From Candidatus Jettenia sp. (GTDB lineage Bacteria > Planctomycetota > Brocadiia > Brocadiales > Brocadiaceae), in the NCBI GenBank assembly GCA_021650895.1, contig CP091278.1:773659-837658 (forward strand): DNA of 64,000 nt, read 5' to 3'. The notes under the pieces were generated by a model. The model saw only the letters and a list, made by a program, of their open reading frames with translations. It was not told where the DNA came from and searched no databases. Of the stretch, positions 28,709 through 38,126 are shown piece by piece (within the stretch, counting starts at the first letter, position 1; each line of letters begins with the position of its first letter). A program made the translations under genes and the position numbers.

Positions 28709-30010
28709 TTATAAGTTCTCACCCTTGACTAAATCCTCGTATGTCTCCCGTTCCCTGATAATACGATACTGATTCCCTTCTACCAGCACCTCACATGGAC
28801 GAGGGCGGGAATTATAGCTGGAACTCATGGTAAAACCATAAGCACCGGCACTGAATATTGCCAATAAGTCCCCTTCTTCAACTTTGGGTAAAGCCCTTTT
28901 GGTTGCAAAGGTATCACTCGTTTCACAAACAGGGCCAACAATGTCTACGAAATACATCCCCTTTTTTATTGTAGGTTTATTAGGTATTTCCACCTTTGGC
29001 ATTTTTACACGTGGATTTACAGGCCATATCCTGTGAAAAGCATCATAAAGGGCCGGACGTATTAAATCATTCATAGCAGCATCACAAATAATAAACTTTT
29101 TACCATGTAGGGTCTCCTTTGTATAGGTTACACGGGTAATTAAAATACCTGAATTTCCCACGATAAATCGCCCCGGCTCCATAACAAGATTACATTGCAT
29201 TTCTTTCACAAATGGTAAAATTTTCGATGCATACTCTTTTGGCCGTATTACCTTTTCTCCCGTATAAGAAATACAATAGCCACCTCCAATGTTCATGTAT
29301 TCAATATCAAACCCAGCATCTTTACATCTACGAGCAAACGCAACAATCTTCTTAAGGGCATGCACATAAGGGGCAACCGTATAAATAGGAGAGCCAAGAT
29401 GTACATGTAACCCACAAAGATTGATGTTTACATATTTTGTTGATTGCCTGATAATTTTTTCAGCTTCGGCAAGGTCTACACCAAATTTGTTCTCTTTTTT
29501 TCCCGTCGTAGTCTTTGCATGGGTTTTTGCATCGATATCCGGATTGATTCGCAAGGCAACCTTAGGTATCTTACCCATCTCACCAGCTAACGTATTAATA
29601 TGTTCTAATTCTGAAACAGATTCTATGTTAAACATAAAAATATCGTTTCCCAGAGCATACTGTATTTCCTTGTCCGTTTTCCCTACCCCTGCAAATACAA
29701 TCTTTGACAGGTCGCCCCCCGCCCTCATAGCGCGAAATAACTCTCCTCCGGAAACTACATCAAAACCCGATCCTTCCTCTGCCAGTATTTTACATATAGA
29801 TAAGTTCGAATTAGACTTTACAGAAAAACAAATCAAGGTATTGGCATTTTGAAAAGCTGATTTTAACTCACGATATCGTGCTAAAATTGCATTTTTACTA
29901 TAAATATAGGCAGGAGTTCCTACCTTGGAAATAATATCCTCTACCTTTACCTTTTCACAAAAAAGTGACTTATCTTTGTATTCAAAATCATCCATAAAAT
30001 AATCATCCAT
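28709..30010 (-). CDS. lysA: diaminopimelate decarboxylase
   Basis: A 433-residue fold-type III PLP enzyme, the last step of lysine synthesis. ICFSVKSNSNLSI holds the PLP lysine, GLHVHLGSPI and MNIGGGYCISY are barrel motifs, MEPGRFIVGNSG binds phosphate, and PVCETSDTFA carries the catalytic cysteine. The first ~17 residues extend past the usual start. It lies 42 bases upstream of the siroheme synthase gene on the same strand. Full length and intact. Confidence 0.94.
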   Translation of the reverse strand: MDDYFMDDFEYKDKSLFCEKVKVEDIISKVGTPAYIYSKNAILARYRELKSAFQNANTLICFSVKSNSNLSICKILAEEGSGFDVVSGGELFRAMRAGGDLSKIVFAGVGKTDKEIQYALGNDIFMFNIESVSELEHINTLAGEMGKIPKVALRINPDIDAKTHAKTTTGKKENKFGVDLAEAEKIIRQSTKYVNINLCGLHVHLGSPIYTVAPYVHALKKIVAFARRCKDAGFDIEYMNIGGGYCISYTGEKVIRPKEYASKILPFVKEMQCNLVMEPGRFIVGNSGILITRVTYTKETLHGKKFIICDAAMNDLIRPALYDAFHRIWPVNPRVKMPKVEIPNKPTIKKGMYFVDIVGPVCETSDTFATKRALPKVEEGDLLAIFSAGAYGFTMSSSYNSRPRPCEVLVEGNQYRIIRERETYEDLVKGENL

Positions 30011-30163
30011 TAAAAATCATAATCATTCACCACTATACTCAAAAATCATACGAGGAGGTATTGCGAAACTACAAACAAAAGATTTAAAATCCTAAGGGTA
30101 ACGGTCATCAAACTTAAGCATCTACCAAACACTAATTCGCATATTTCAGTACTGAGTTATCAC

Positions 30164-31537
30164 TTAGCTTCTTCTCCCAGTATGCAATTCGTTTTTTAAC
30201 AAATCCGGTGCTGTAGAACCGTAACTTTTATAATTCTTAATACAGTTTTCAACCCCCAGTACTTTATAAACATCCTTTTCTATGATAGAAGAAAATGCCT
30301 TAAAACCTTCCAATTTCAAATCCATTAAGGTACAATGTACCCGTATGCATTCTCGTACAATATTCCCTACAATCTCATGAGCCTTACGAAAAGGTAAACC
30401 TTTCTTGACAAGGTACTCTGCCAGGGCAGTAGCATCAATAAAACCCTTCTCACAAGCCAACATCATCCGTTCTTTATTAAAATGTGTGTTTGTCACAAGT
30501 TCCGTAAGAATAGATAACGAGGCCTGAACAGTATCTGTCGCATCAAAGAGTGCTATCTTATCTTCCTGCATATCACGATTATAGGTTAATGGTAATCCTT
30601 TAAGCAGGGTAAGCAAAGATACCAAATGTCCGAACACACGACCACATTTACCCCGAATCAATTCCAGCACATCAGGATTCTTCTTTTGAGGCATAATACT
30701 GGAACCTGTACAATAGTCATCACCTATCTCAATAAACTTAAATTCATCATTGCACCAGATAATCCACTCCTCACAGAAGCGGGAGAGATGCATGGCAATC
30801 GTAGAAAGACAAAATGAGTATTCAACACAAAAGTCTCTATCACTTACAGCATCCATGCTATTTTCGCAAATCCCTTTAAAACCGAGCAGTTTTGCCGTAA
30901 GTATAGAATCGGTTTGCAGTGTCGTGCCTGCAAGGGCACATGCCCCGAGAGGCGATTTGTTAAGTCGGGTAAAACAATCTTGGAGACGCGTTTTATCCCG
31001 TTCGAACATCTCTATATATGCTAATAAATAGTGGGATACTAAAACAGGCTGGGCATGCTGAAGATGAGTGAAACCAGGCATAATAAAACTAAGATAATTT
31101 TTCGCTTTTTTAACAAGTTCCCTTTGCAACATTACTAAGAGCTTTATCATTTGCTGTGTCTGGTCACGTGTCCAAAGTCGCAGATCAAGGGCAATCTGGT
31201 CATTTCTACTTCGTGCAGTATGAAGTTTCTTGCCAACTTCACCAATCCGATCGATTAACACAGATTCGATATTCATGTGGATATCTTCAAGAGATTTTTT
31301 AAACTCGAACTTTTCAGCAAGAATATCTGATAAAATCCCTTTAAGACCTTTAACGATAGTATCTTTTTCTTTCTCCGTAATGAGCTTGCACTTAGCAAGC
31401 ATAACTGCATGGGTAATACTTCCTTCAATATCGTACTTATAAAGTCTCCAATCAAAAGATATTGATTCAGTAAACGATTCTACTGAGGCTGCTGTTTGTT
31501 TTGTAAACCGCCCTCCCCATAATTTTTTTTGTCTCAT
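30164..31537 (-). CDS. argH: argininosuccinate lyase
   Basis: A fumarase/aspartase-superfamily enzyme of about 457 residues that splits argininosuccinate into arginine and fumarate. The signature GSSIMPQKKNPDVLEL lies near residue 280. HTARSRNDQIALDLRLW and PGFTHLQHAQPVLVSHYLLA are the other active-site regions. I chose ATG 31537 because the family starts with KLWGGRF close to the first Met; a GTG at 31564 would add nine residues. A 150-base gap without features separates it from lysA. Arginine could feed agmatine and polyamine metabolism. Confidence 0.94.
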   Translation of the reverse strand: MRQKKLWGGRFTKQTAASVESFTESISFDWRLYKYDIEGSITHAVMLAKCKLITEKEKDTIVKGLKGILSDILAEKFEFKKSLEDIHMNIESVLIDRIGEVGKKLHTARSRNDQIALDLRLWTRDQTQQMIKLLVMLQRELVKKAKNYLSFIMPGFTHLQHAQPVLVSHYLLAYIEMFERDKTRLQDCFTRLNKSPLGACALAGTTLQTDSILTAKLLGFKGICENSMDAVSDRDFCVEYSFCLSTIAMHLSRFCEEWIIWCNDEFKFIEIGDDYCTGSSIMPQKKNPDVLELIRGKCGRVFGHLVSLLTLLKGLPLTYNRDMQEDKIALFDATDTVQASLSILTELVTNTHFNKERMMLACEKGFIDATALAEYLVKKGLPFRKAHEIVGNIVRECIRVHCTLMDLKLEGFKAFSSIIEKDVYKVLGVENCIKNYKSYGSTAPDLLKNELHTGRRS

Positions 31538-31564
31538 GTCATTCGTCTTTCTATAAACCTGCAC

Positions 31565-31853
31565 AATGAATCAAATCTTCATTTCACCTTCAATAATTAT
31601 CTATTTCTGAGCCTATTTCTATTTACATTGCAAAAGAGGCAATTTACCAATGTTTTTGAATATAAAGATAAAGGAAGTAATATAGCTAAACACCCTGATC
31701 TAGTCAACACAATTCATTAAACAGTCAAACTTTGTGATCATAGAATCACGGAAGATGCCAAATAAGCAAATATTACAGAGTTTTACTTAACCACTGTTAC
31801 AGATAAAAGGAAATTAAGTGTATATACCACACCTAAATAAAAAGTATTTTCAG
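31565..31853. other. divergent intergenic region argH / CPBP protease
   Basis: About 290 AT-rich bases between the argH start and the promoter at 31854. Short open frames here have no family resemblance and no ribosome sites. I see no repeat, riboswitch or RNA gene. Confidence 0.6.
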
Positions 31854-31882
31854 TTGACAACTTCTTTTTACAACACTATGAT
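31854..31882 (+). promoter_or_regulatory. near-consensus sigma70 promoter overlapping a gene start
   Basis: TTGACA at 31854-31859, a 17-base spacer and TATGAT at 31877-31882 give an almost perfect promoter. Transcription would begin near 31888-31890, at or just inside the first ATG codons (31886 and 31889) of the CPBP gene. The mRNA would then have little or no leader. Confidence 0.65.
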
Positions 31883-31885
31883 TCT

Positions 31886-32845
31886 ATGATGAATTCATTT
31901 GAAGGTACGAAACAATATAAAAAGATTTTTTTATTATTTCTCGTAATACTATGCGTGAGCAGCATTCTTGCACCCTTTATAAAAGCACTTCTCGATTCTC
32001 TGGTATTATCCAGCCCTTTCGTAGTTGATTTACTCCATTATAAGCAAGAGAGTTATGATTTTGGAAAGGTCATGCGGCGTATCATGCTGGCTGTAGCTAT
32101 TCTCATGATTTTCTTATTTAGAAAACCACTCATGATTAGCTCCTTTGCCACCATAGGTATAAAACACACCCAAAAATGGCAGGAACAGTTACAAATGGGA
32201 TTCCTCTTAGGTGCCGGTATGCTAACTTTGTATATTGCCTTTTTGTATAGTGCTGGTACAAGGATATTAGATATAGATGCAAAATCGTTTGGTGATCTCA
32301 TTTTTCAGTTAGCTAAGATATTACTCATTGCTGGTCTTGTTGGATGTATTGAAGAACTGTTTTTCAGAGGATTTATCCTTCAGAGCCTATTAAAGGATTT
32401 ACCAGCCATACTTGCTGTTTGTATCACAAGTATATTTTATTCCTCATTACACTTCTTTAAGGTAAAACTTATTGTGTCTCCTGGTATTCAGCCATATGTA
32501 GGTTTTATGGTAATTTATCAATTTCTCAAAAACTTTGTAGTGGATTTTAACACCATTTTGCCTTCCATGGTTGGTCTTTTTCTCGTTGGTGTAGTATTAT
32601 CCTATGCCTGTCTGAGAACAAATTCATTATATCTCTCTATCGGACTTCATGCAGGATGGGTATTTCTTATAAAGACAAATAGCCTATTCTTCGACCACGT
32701 ACACAGAAACTCAAATTGGTTATTTGGAGATAGCAATGTAGTTACCGGCGTACTAGGATGGGTCCTTCTCGTTATTACATTAATCATTATACGATTTGTA
32801 ACAAAAATGCCACACAATACAGATATTACTCCATACCACATATAA
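31886..32845 (+). CDS. CPBP-family intramembrane metalloprotease
   Basis: A 319-residue membrane protein with about eight helices and the CPBP (CAAX protease and bacteriocin-processing, Abi) motifs: CIEELFFRGFI (Glu-Glu and Arg), then FYSSLHFFK and a later SIGLHAGW with conserved histidine. Members are intramembrane glutamate or metal proteases. In bacteria they are tied to bacteriocin immunity or regulated cleavage; the substrate here is unknown. The promoter overlaps the start, so ATG 31889 on a leaderless message is a plausible true start. It is followed 82 bases later by lpxD. Confidence 0.85.
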   Translation: MMNSFEGTKQYKKIFLLFLVILCVSSILAPFIKALLDSLVLSSPFVVDLLHYKQESYDFGKVMRRIMLAVAILMIFLFRKPLMISSFATIGIKHTQKWQEQLQMGFLLGAGMLTLYIAFLYSAGTRILDIDAKSFGDLIFQLAKILLIAGLVGCIEELFFRGFILQSLLKDLPAILAVCITSIFYSSLHFFKVKLIVSPGIQPYVGFMVIYQFLKNFVVDFNTILPSMVGLFLVGVVLSYACLRTNSLYLSIGLHAGWVFLIKTNSLFFDHVHRNSNWLFGDSNVVTGVLGWVLLVITLIIIRFVTKMPHNTDITPYHI

Positions 32846-32927
32846 TTACTATCTGAACAGTAACGTCCGTGGTTATTTCTAAATTTGACTCATTTGGGTA
32901 AAAGATAATTTCTGGATAAAATTCTCA

Positions 32928-33968
32928 ATGGAAAAAACATTACAAGAACTCGCTGAATACATCGGCGGTACAGTTGTGGGTGATCCTCTTATAAAGATTC
33001 GTGGTATTATGGGTATCGATGAGGCACAAGAGGGAGATATTACTTTTATATCGAATGATAAATATACAAAGAAAATCCATCTAACTCATGCATCCGCTAT
33101 TATTGTCTCACCAAAATTAAAAGAAATAAAAAAGAACCTTTTGGTATGCAACAACCCTTATCTTGCATTTGCAAAGCTAGTAGAACTTATGATATATAAA
33201 AAGCCAATATACGCTAAAGGCATCGATAATTCTGCCAAAATCAGCAAAACTGCTATGATTGGCCAGGATATTTCTATTCAGGCTTACGTGCACGTGGGCG
33301 AAAACACCCGTATTGGCAACCGCGTGGTCCTGCATCCATGCGTTTATATTGGTGATCATTGTGCTATTGGTGATGATACTATCATTTACCCAAATGCTGT
33401 GATTTATCGTGATACGGTAATCGGTCAACGTGTGACTATTCATAGTAATACAGTTATTGGTAGCTGTGGCTTTGGATACGCACCAGATGGCCAGAGTTAT
33501 TATAAAATACCGCAGGTCGGTATTACTGTAATCGAAGATGATGTAGACATTGGAGCAAATACAACGATCAATCGCGCTGCTTTGGGAGAAACAATTATTC
33601 GAAAAGGTACAAAGATTGACAGTCAGGTTGTTATCTCACATAATGTTGAGATAGGAGAAAACTCTTTAATTGTATCCCAGGTAGGTATTGCAGGCACAGC
33701 CAAGATTGGAAAACATGTAACCCTGGCTGGTGGAGTTGGCATCGTTGGACATATCAAAATAGGTGATAATGTCACTGTTGGCGGACGTTCTGGCGTAGCA
33801 AGCGATATCCCGGATAATGAAGTTTATTTAGGAGCACCCGCACTCCCTATTCAGCGGATGCGCCGGTGCTATGTCATTATCGAAAAATTACCCGAAATGA
33901 AAGAATATATTAAAACCCTTGAGAAAAGGATAGAGAAACTAGAAGCGTCATGGAAAAACTCGGGTTAA
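32928..33968 (+). CDS. lpxD: UDP-3-O-acylglucosamine N-acyltransferase
   Basis: A 346-residue left-handed beta-helix acyltransferase, third step of lipid A synthesis. The N-terminal domain shows IRGIMGIDEAQEGDITFISN. Hexapeptide repeats follow (AKISKTAMIGQDISIQAYVHVGE, split here at about residues 105-125), with VISHNVEIGEN carrying the catalytic histidine. The C-terminal helix is present (MKEYIKTLEKRIEKLE). Its end overlaps the start of lpxI by 19 bases. Together they indicate lipopolysaccharide-type outer-membrane synthesis. Confidence 0.94.
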   Translation: MEKTLQELAEYIGGTVVGDPLIKIRGIMGIDEAQEGDITFISNDKYTKKIHLTHASAIIVSPKLKEIKKNLLVCNNPYLAFAKLVELMIYKKPIYAKGIDNSAKISKTAMIGQDISIQAYVHVGENTRIGNRVVLHPCVYIGDHCAIGDDTIIYPNAVIYRDTVIGQRVTIHSNTVIGSCGFGYAPDGQSYYKIPQVGITVIEDDVDIGANTTINRAALGETIIRKGTKIDSQVVISHNVEIGENSLIVSQVGIAGTAKIGKHVTLAGGVGIVGHIKIGDNVTVGGRSGVASDIPDNEVYLGAPALPIQRMRRCYVIIEKLPEMKEYIKTLEKRIEKLEASWKNSG

Positions 33969-34768
33969 TAGCAGGAAACGGCCGATTCCCAATATTATTT
34001 GCAAAAGGAGCACGGGATAATAATGTTCCCATAATTGCTGTGGGAATTGATGGGGAAACCTCTCCGGAAATTGAATATTATGTGGAAAAACTGTACTGGG
34101 TGGGTGTTGCTCAAATTGGAAAACTGATTAAAATATTTAAACAAGAGCAGATATCAAAGGCAGTTATGGCAGGTGGGATAAAAAAAACCAATATGTTTTC
34201 CTCCTGGAGAAATATCAGGTTTATGCCAGATTTAAGAACAATCAATCTCTGGTACAGAACAGTAAAAAAAAGAGATGATCATTCCCTGCTTGGGGCTGTT
34301 TCTGAAGAATTGCTAAAAGATGGCATTGAATTGCAAAGCTCGACGCTGTATGTACCGCAACTACTTGCTCAAAAAGGAATATTGACAAAAAAGCAACCCA
34401 CAGACAGGGAAATGGAGGATATCCATTTCGGATGGCCTATTGCCAAAGAAATTTCAAAATTTGGTATAGGACAATGCATTGTAATAAAAGAAAAGGTAGT
34501 TTTAGCCGTTGAAGCTTTAGAGGGCACTGATGAAGCTATTCGCCGAGGCGGAAATTTGGGAAAGGAAGATATTATCGTTATAAAAGTCAGTAAACATGAT
34601 TTTGATCCACGATTTGATATTCCTACCGTTGGACTAGAAACTATTAAATCACTCAGAGAATCTTCTGCATCGGTCCTCGCCCTCGAGGCAGAAAAAACAC
34701 TTATTCTGGACACCGAAGAGACCATTGCAGCAGCCGATAATGCACATATAGCTATTATTGGATTGTGA
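33950..34768 (+). CDS. lpxI: UDP-2,3-diacylglucosamine pyrophosphatase LpxI
   Basis: A 272-residue protein of the LpxI (formerly DUF1009) family, which cuts UDP-2,3-diacylglucosamine to lipid X and UMP in organisms lacking LpxH. Visible motifs are KLGLIAGNGRFPILFAKGA at the N-terminus, VMAGGIKKTNMFSSW, LLKDGIELQSST and VEALEGTDEAIRRGG near residue 185. PRFDIPTVGLETI lies at the C-terminus. The overlap with lpxD shows an operon. Length and motifs are complete. Confidence 0.93.
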   Translation: MEKLGLIAGNGRFPILFAKGARDNNVPIIAVGIDGETSPEIEYYVEKLYWVGVAQIGKLIKIFKQEQISKAVMAGGIKKTNMFSSWRNIRFMPDLRTINLWYRTVKKRDDHSLLGAVSEELLKDGIELQSSTLYVPQLLAQKGILTKKQPTDREMEDIHFGWPIAKEISKFGIGQCIVIKEKVVLAVEALEGTDEAIRRGGNLGKEDIIVIKVSKHDFDPRFDIPTVGLETIKSLRESSASVLALEAEKTLILDTEETIAAADNAHIAIIGL

Positions 34769-34822
34769 TATTGGGAAAAATACGGAACGCTATTATAAAA
34801 ATCCTACTATTGTACGCAAACT

Positions 34823-35890
34823 ATGAGATCAATTACAATCCTTTCTATCGGTGTTCTTTTCGTTTTCTATCAATTTTTTACTGGTAACTCCAGTGTTGCA
34901 GATGAGTGGAGTCTGGAAGAACAAACACTAAAATATGAATGGGGACTGGAAAAACAAACACAAAAAAATGAGTGGGGTTTAGAAGAACAGATAACGAAAC
35001 ACGATAAAAGCGATAGTATTATACTCCATTATGACGGAAAAACATGGAATTGTATTTATAATGGATACAGTGTATGGCTCAATACTATTTATGGATTTGA
35101 TGATAACGATATCTTTGCTGTTGGAGAGCACGGTGTTATACTCCACTACGATGGCAAATCATGGATTAAACAAAAAAGCCCAGTTACTTCCAGATTAAAT
35201 AAAATTTGGGGTAGCAGCCGTAATAATATCTATATCTCCGGAGATTATGGTACTATTATCCATTATAATGGCAAGGAATGGAAAAGATATAAGATGAGAA
35301 CCAGCAATTGGTTTAGCAATATTTGGGGCTTTGATGAGAAATATATATTCATAGTAGGTGCTTTAGGAGAGATATTGCATTACGATGGAAAGACATGGAA
35401 AGAACAAAACAGTGGTACCATCAATTGGCTCTATGGTATCGGAGGTAATAGCAAAAATAATATTTACGCTGTAGGAGATTATGGTACTATACTCCATTAT
35501 GATGGAAGGGAATGGAAAATGTCCGCTTTAAACACAAATAAAAGGCTTACGAGTGTTTGTGTTACAGATTCAAACAATGTATTTGTTGTAGGTGCGGACG
35601 GCTTGATCCTTCATTACGATGGAATAAACTGGATACGACAAAGAAGTGGCACGAATAATTGGCTTCGAAGAATATGGGGTATCGATAGCAATACCATCTT
35701 TGCAGTAGGGGATTATGGAGCGATACTTTATTATGATGGTACAAAATGGAATAAGCAAAAAAGTGGTACTAATTATTTATTGTTAGGAATATGGGGTAAT
35801 AAAAAGGATAATGTATATGTTGTTGGGATAAAATCGGATAGTTATTACGATCATCTTTTAGATGTATCATCCCGGAAAAGTGGTAATTAG
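34823..35890 (+). CDS. exported repeat protein, predicted beta-propeller
   Basis: A 355-residue protein with signal ITILSIGVLFVFYQFFTG. A low-complexity stretch follows with three copies of an EWxLExQ unit (residues about 28-55). From residue 60 to 345 there are about seven 40-residue repeats of the form WG-x-NNIYxVGDYGTILHYDGKxWKxQxSGTxxW. This spacing suits a six- or seven-bladed propeller, as in Kelch or Ycf48-like proteins of secreted Bacteroidetes and planctomycete proteins. The ligand is unknown. It stands alone, with no clear operon partner. Confidence 0.75.
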   Translation: MRSITILSIGVLFVFYQFFTGNSSVADEWSLEEQTLKYEWGLEKQTQKNEWGLEEQITKHDKSDSIILHYDGKTWNCIYNGYSVWLNTIYGFDDNDIFAVGEHGVILHYDGKSWIKQKSPVTSRLNKIWGSSRNNIYISGDYGTIIHYNGKEWKRYKMRTSNWFSNIWGFDEKYIFIVGALGEILHYDGKTWKEQNSGTINWLYGIGGNSKNNIYAVGDYGTILHYDGREWKMSALNTNKRLTSVCVTDSNNVFVVGADGLILHYDGINWIRQRSGTNNWLRRIWGIDSNTIFAVGDYGAILYYDGTKWNKQKSGTNYLLLGIWGNKKDNVYVVGIKSDSYYDHLLDVSSRKSGN

Positions 35891-36038
35891 CAAACATTGC
35901 ATAAGAACCTCTAAAATCTTGAATCTCACGAAACTCATATACATTCGGTTCGCAAATAAAAAAGGAAACGTAATTATTTTTATCACAAATTGGTTTTTCG
36001 CCTGCCAAATTACTTTTGGAGCAGATTAGTTCTTTTCT

Positions 36039-36659
36039 ATGCAGCATACAACAATTAGCCTCATAGCGGCAACATTCTTCATTGCTTTAACTCACGCCAT
36101 AATGCCTACACATTGGATGCCTTTTGCATTAATAGGAAAAGGACAAAAGTGGAGCCTGACAAAAACCATCTTTGTCACCGCAGCCGCAGGGCTGGGTCAT
36201 TCCCTGATAACAAGTATTTTAGGTTCCATTATTGCCCTCCTTGGATCTCGTATGGTAAAATATATAGAAACCATTGCAGAGCCTCTTTCCGGTTTTATCT
36301 TAGTTGCCATTGGTATTACCTTTATCCTTATAGGAAGGTTAAGGTCAACTCCACACAATCATAACCACACAGCATTCTCGGACAAAGGTGTCATTATTTC
36401 GCTATTCCTAATGTTAAGCTGTTCACCTTGTGTCGCCTTATTACCTATATTTTTAGCTGCAAGTACATTCAGTTGGGCTATGCTTTTGGTACTTTCAATT
36501 GTCTTGTCAGTAACAACTATTTCCGGTATGTTAGGATTAACAGTACTTGCCTATAAAGGGGTAAAAAAACTACATATTTGTAGCATCGAACGTTACGAAA
36601 AAGAGATTATTGGGGGAATACTGACCCTTATAGGAATACTATTTCTCGTAATCCATTAG
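36039..36659 (+). CDS. NicO/UreH-like multispan membrane protein
   Basis: A 206-residue protein with six helices. THAIMPTHWMPFALIGKGQKW in the first loop and AGLGHSLITSILG in the second helix resemble the histidine-bearing helices of nickel/cobalt exporters (NicO, RcnA) and of urease-accessory or cytochrome-biogenesis membrane proteins (UreH/SafE group). HNHNH at about residue 105 is a metal-binding-type loop, and SCSPCVALLPIF resembles the CP motif of CcdA-like proteins. Metal export or thiol/metal transfer are both possible. Confidence 0.65.
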   Translation: MQHTTISLIAATFFIALTHAIMPTHWMPFALIGKGQKWSLTKTIFVTAAAGLGHSLITSILGSIIALLGSRMVKYIETIAEPLSGFILVAIGITFILIGRLRSTPHNHNHTAFSDKGVIISLFLMLSCSPCVALLPIFLAASTFSWAMLLVLSIVLSVTTISGMLGLTVLAYKGVKKLHICSIERYEKEIIGGILTLIGILFLVIH

Positions 36660-36980
36660 ATGGGTTAATAGAAAAATTCCCATATTCCTTTGATGTAGGA
36701 CGGCTTTAGCCTTGCTCCCTTTCCCCGCCTGAATACATGATCGGGAATAGCAATTCCTATAGGATTGAAACTTTCGTACATTAAAAACAGGGTATATTAC
36801 AGCCTGCATAGGAGATGTATTGCTCATTCGTTGTAACATCCAGCCACCACTCCACATGTTATAAACCTGGCTATTCTCTTCCATCAAAAATGCAAATTTG
36901 ATTTTTCTTGACAATTCATCTTGTAACACTAAAATGCTGTAAAAATTATTAATTTTTATAAAGGGGTTAGAATAAGAATT
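36660..36980. other. non-coding gap before a TPR lipoprotein gene
   Basis: About 320 bases. A minus-strand frame fills much of it (36639-36929), but it has a GTG start without ribosome site and overlaps the previous gene, so I do not call it. One segment, 36746-36771, resembles a CRISPR repeat end (CCTATAGGATTGAAAC) and occurs once. TTGACA at 36908 may be part of the promoter for the gene at 36981. Confidence 0.4.
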
Positions 36981-38015
36981 ATGAAAAATCCATCTCTTTT
37001 TCAGACTTTATGTTCTTTAAAATCAGTTTACTGTAGCTTAGCTCTTCTCGCAGGTGTTTTTCTTATTACCTGTTGTGGATGTGAGAAAATGGAAGTTGAA
37101 GAGACTATAGAATTCAAGGATATTATTTCAACTACCTATGAAAAGTTGACACCAAAAGTAGCCGAAGAGACCACACCGGTTGAGACCAAACAGGTTATTC
37201 CAGAGCAACCCGCTATTCCGGTACAATCTAGCAAAATCAACGAAACACCACAACCAACTCCACCAGTGATTGATAAGCCGGTTACCGTACAAGTTACGGC
37301 ACAAGATTTTTTTAACGAAGGCTTGGAATACTTTAACCAGGGCCAATTTGAAGAGGCAATCGAATCGTTTAGCAAGGCAACTGAAATAGAAAATACCATG
37401 GTTGATGCTTACAGAATGAAAGTTTTAGCGTACAGCAAGCTTGGAAAGACAAATGAAACCGCTATCTCATTGAAAAAGATTGTAGAGCTAGATTCAAAAG
37501 ATTCTGGAGCAAACCTTAATCTGGGAATTTTTTATGCTAAGAAGGGAATGACTGACGATGCTATCACAGCATTTGAAAGGTCTATATCATTAAGCCCGAA
37601 TAACGCCAAGGTTTATTATAATTTGGGCTGCCTTTATAACAAAAAGAAGTTAACCGATAAGGCAATTACGGCTTATCAAAGGGCAGTAAAAATTGATCCA
37701 AACTATGCTGATGCATATTACAATCTCGGTGTTATTTATAATAATAAGCAGAAGTATGACGATGCCATAAAAGCTTTTAAAAGGGTTTTAACCTTGAATG
37801 CTGAACATCACGAAGCCCGTTATAATCTTGGATTTGCATACAATCAAAAAGGACTCTATAATGAGGCTATAGCTACGTGTGAAAAGCTTCTAGAATTAAG
37901 CCCAGGAAATGCTCATGCACACCTTTTATTAGGTGATAGCTACAGTAAGCTAGGTAAACACAAAGAGGCAAAAGAAGAATATGATATCTATAAAGAATTA
38001 ATTTTCATTGAATAA
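36981..38015 (+). CDS. TPR-repeat lipoprotein
   Basis: A 344-residue lipoprotein: basic N-terminus, hydrophobic core and lipobox LITCCGC near residue 28. A proline- and threonine-rich linker covers about residues 55-105. At least seven TPR units follow from about 107, such as YDDAIKAFKRVLTLNAEHHE and EEAIESFSKATEIENTMVD. It probably holds protein complexes together at the outer or inner membrane. It stands between the NicO-like gene and the convergent ilvC gene, with a shared terminator at 38065. Confidence 0.85.
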   Translation: MKNPSLFQTLCSLKSVYCSLALLAGVFLITCCGCEKMEVEETIEFKDIISTTYEKLTPKVAEETTPVETKQVIPEQPAIPVQSSKINETPQPTPPVIDKPVTVQVTAQDFFNEGLEYFNQGQFEEAIESFSKATEIENTMVDAYRMKVLAYSKLGKTNETAISLKKIVELDSKDSGANLNLGIFYAKKGMTDDAITAFERSISLSPNNAKVYYNLGCLYNKKKLTDKAITAYQRAVKIDPNYADAYYNLGVIYNNKQKYDDAIKAFKRVLTLNAEHHEARYNLGFAYNQKGLYNEAIATCEKLLELSPGNAHAHLLLGDSYSKLGKHKEAKEEYDIYKELIFIE

Positions 38016-38064
38016 TATTTGTAAGATATCATTTTAAGTTAGTGATAAATACTTGAGATTAACA

Positions 38065-38105
38065 GATGACACAGATTTTTGTTCATAGACATAATCTGTG
38101 TCATC
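38065..38105. terminator. bidirectional hairpin between TPR gene and ilvC
   Basis: GATGACACAGATT pairs with AATCTGTGTCATC over 13 bases with a loop of about 15. It stands between two convergent genes (ends 38015 and 38127), where a shared terminator is expected. Flanking T or A runs are short, so it could also be a dispersed palindrome. Confidence 0.6.
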
Positions 38106-38126
38106 TTGGAATTTCCTTACATTTCG

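Noticed and set aside
36746-36771. CRISPR array
   Set aside because: Only one repeat-like unit, no spacers of regular length and no cas genes.
36639-36929. 96-codon minus-strand frame between the NicO-like and TPR genes
   Set aside because: GTG start without ribosome site, overlap with the end of the previous gene and no family likeness; treated as chance.
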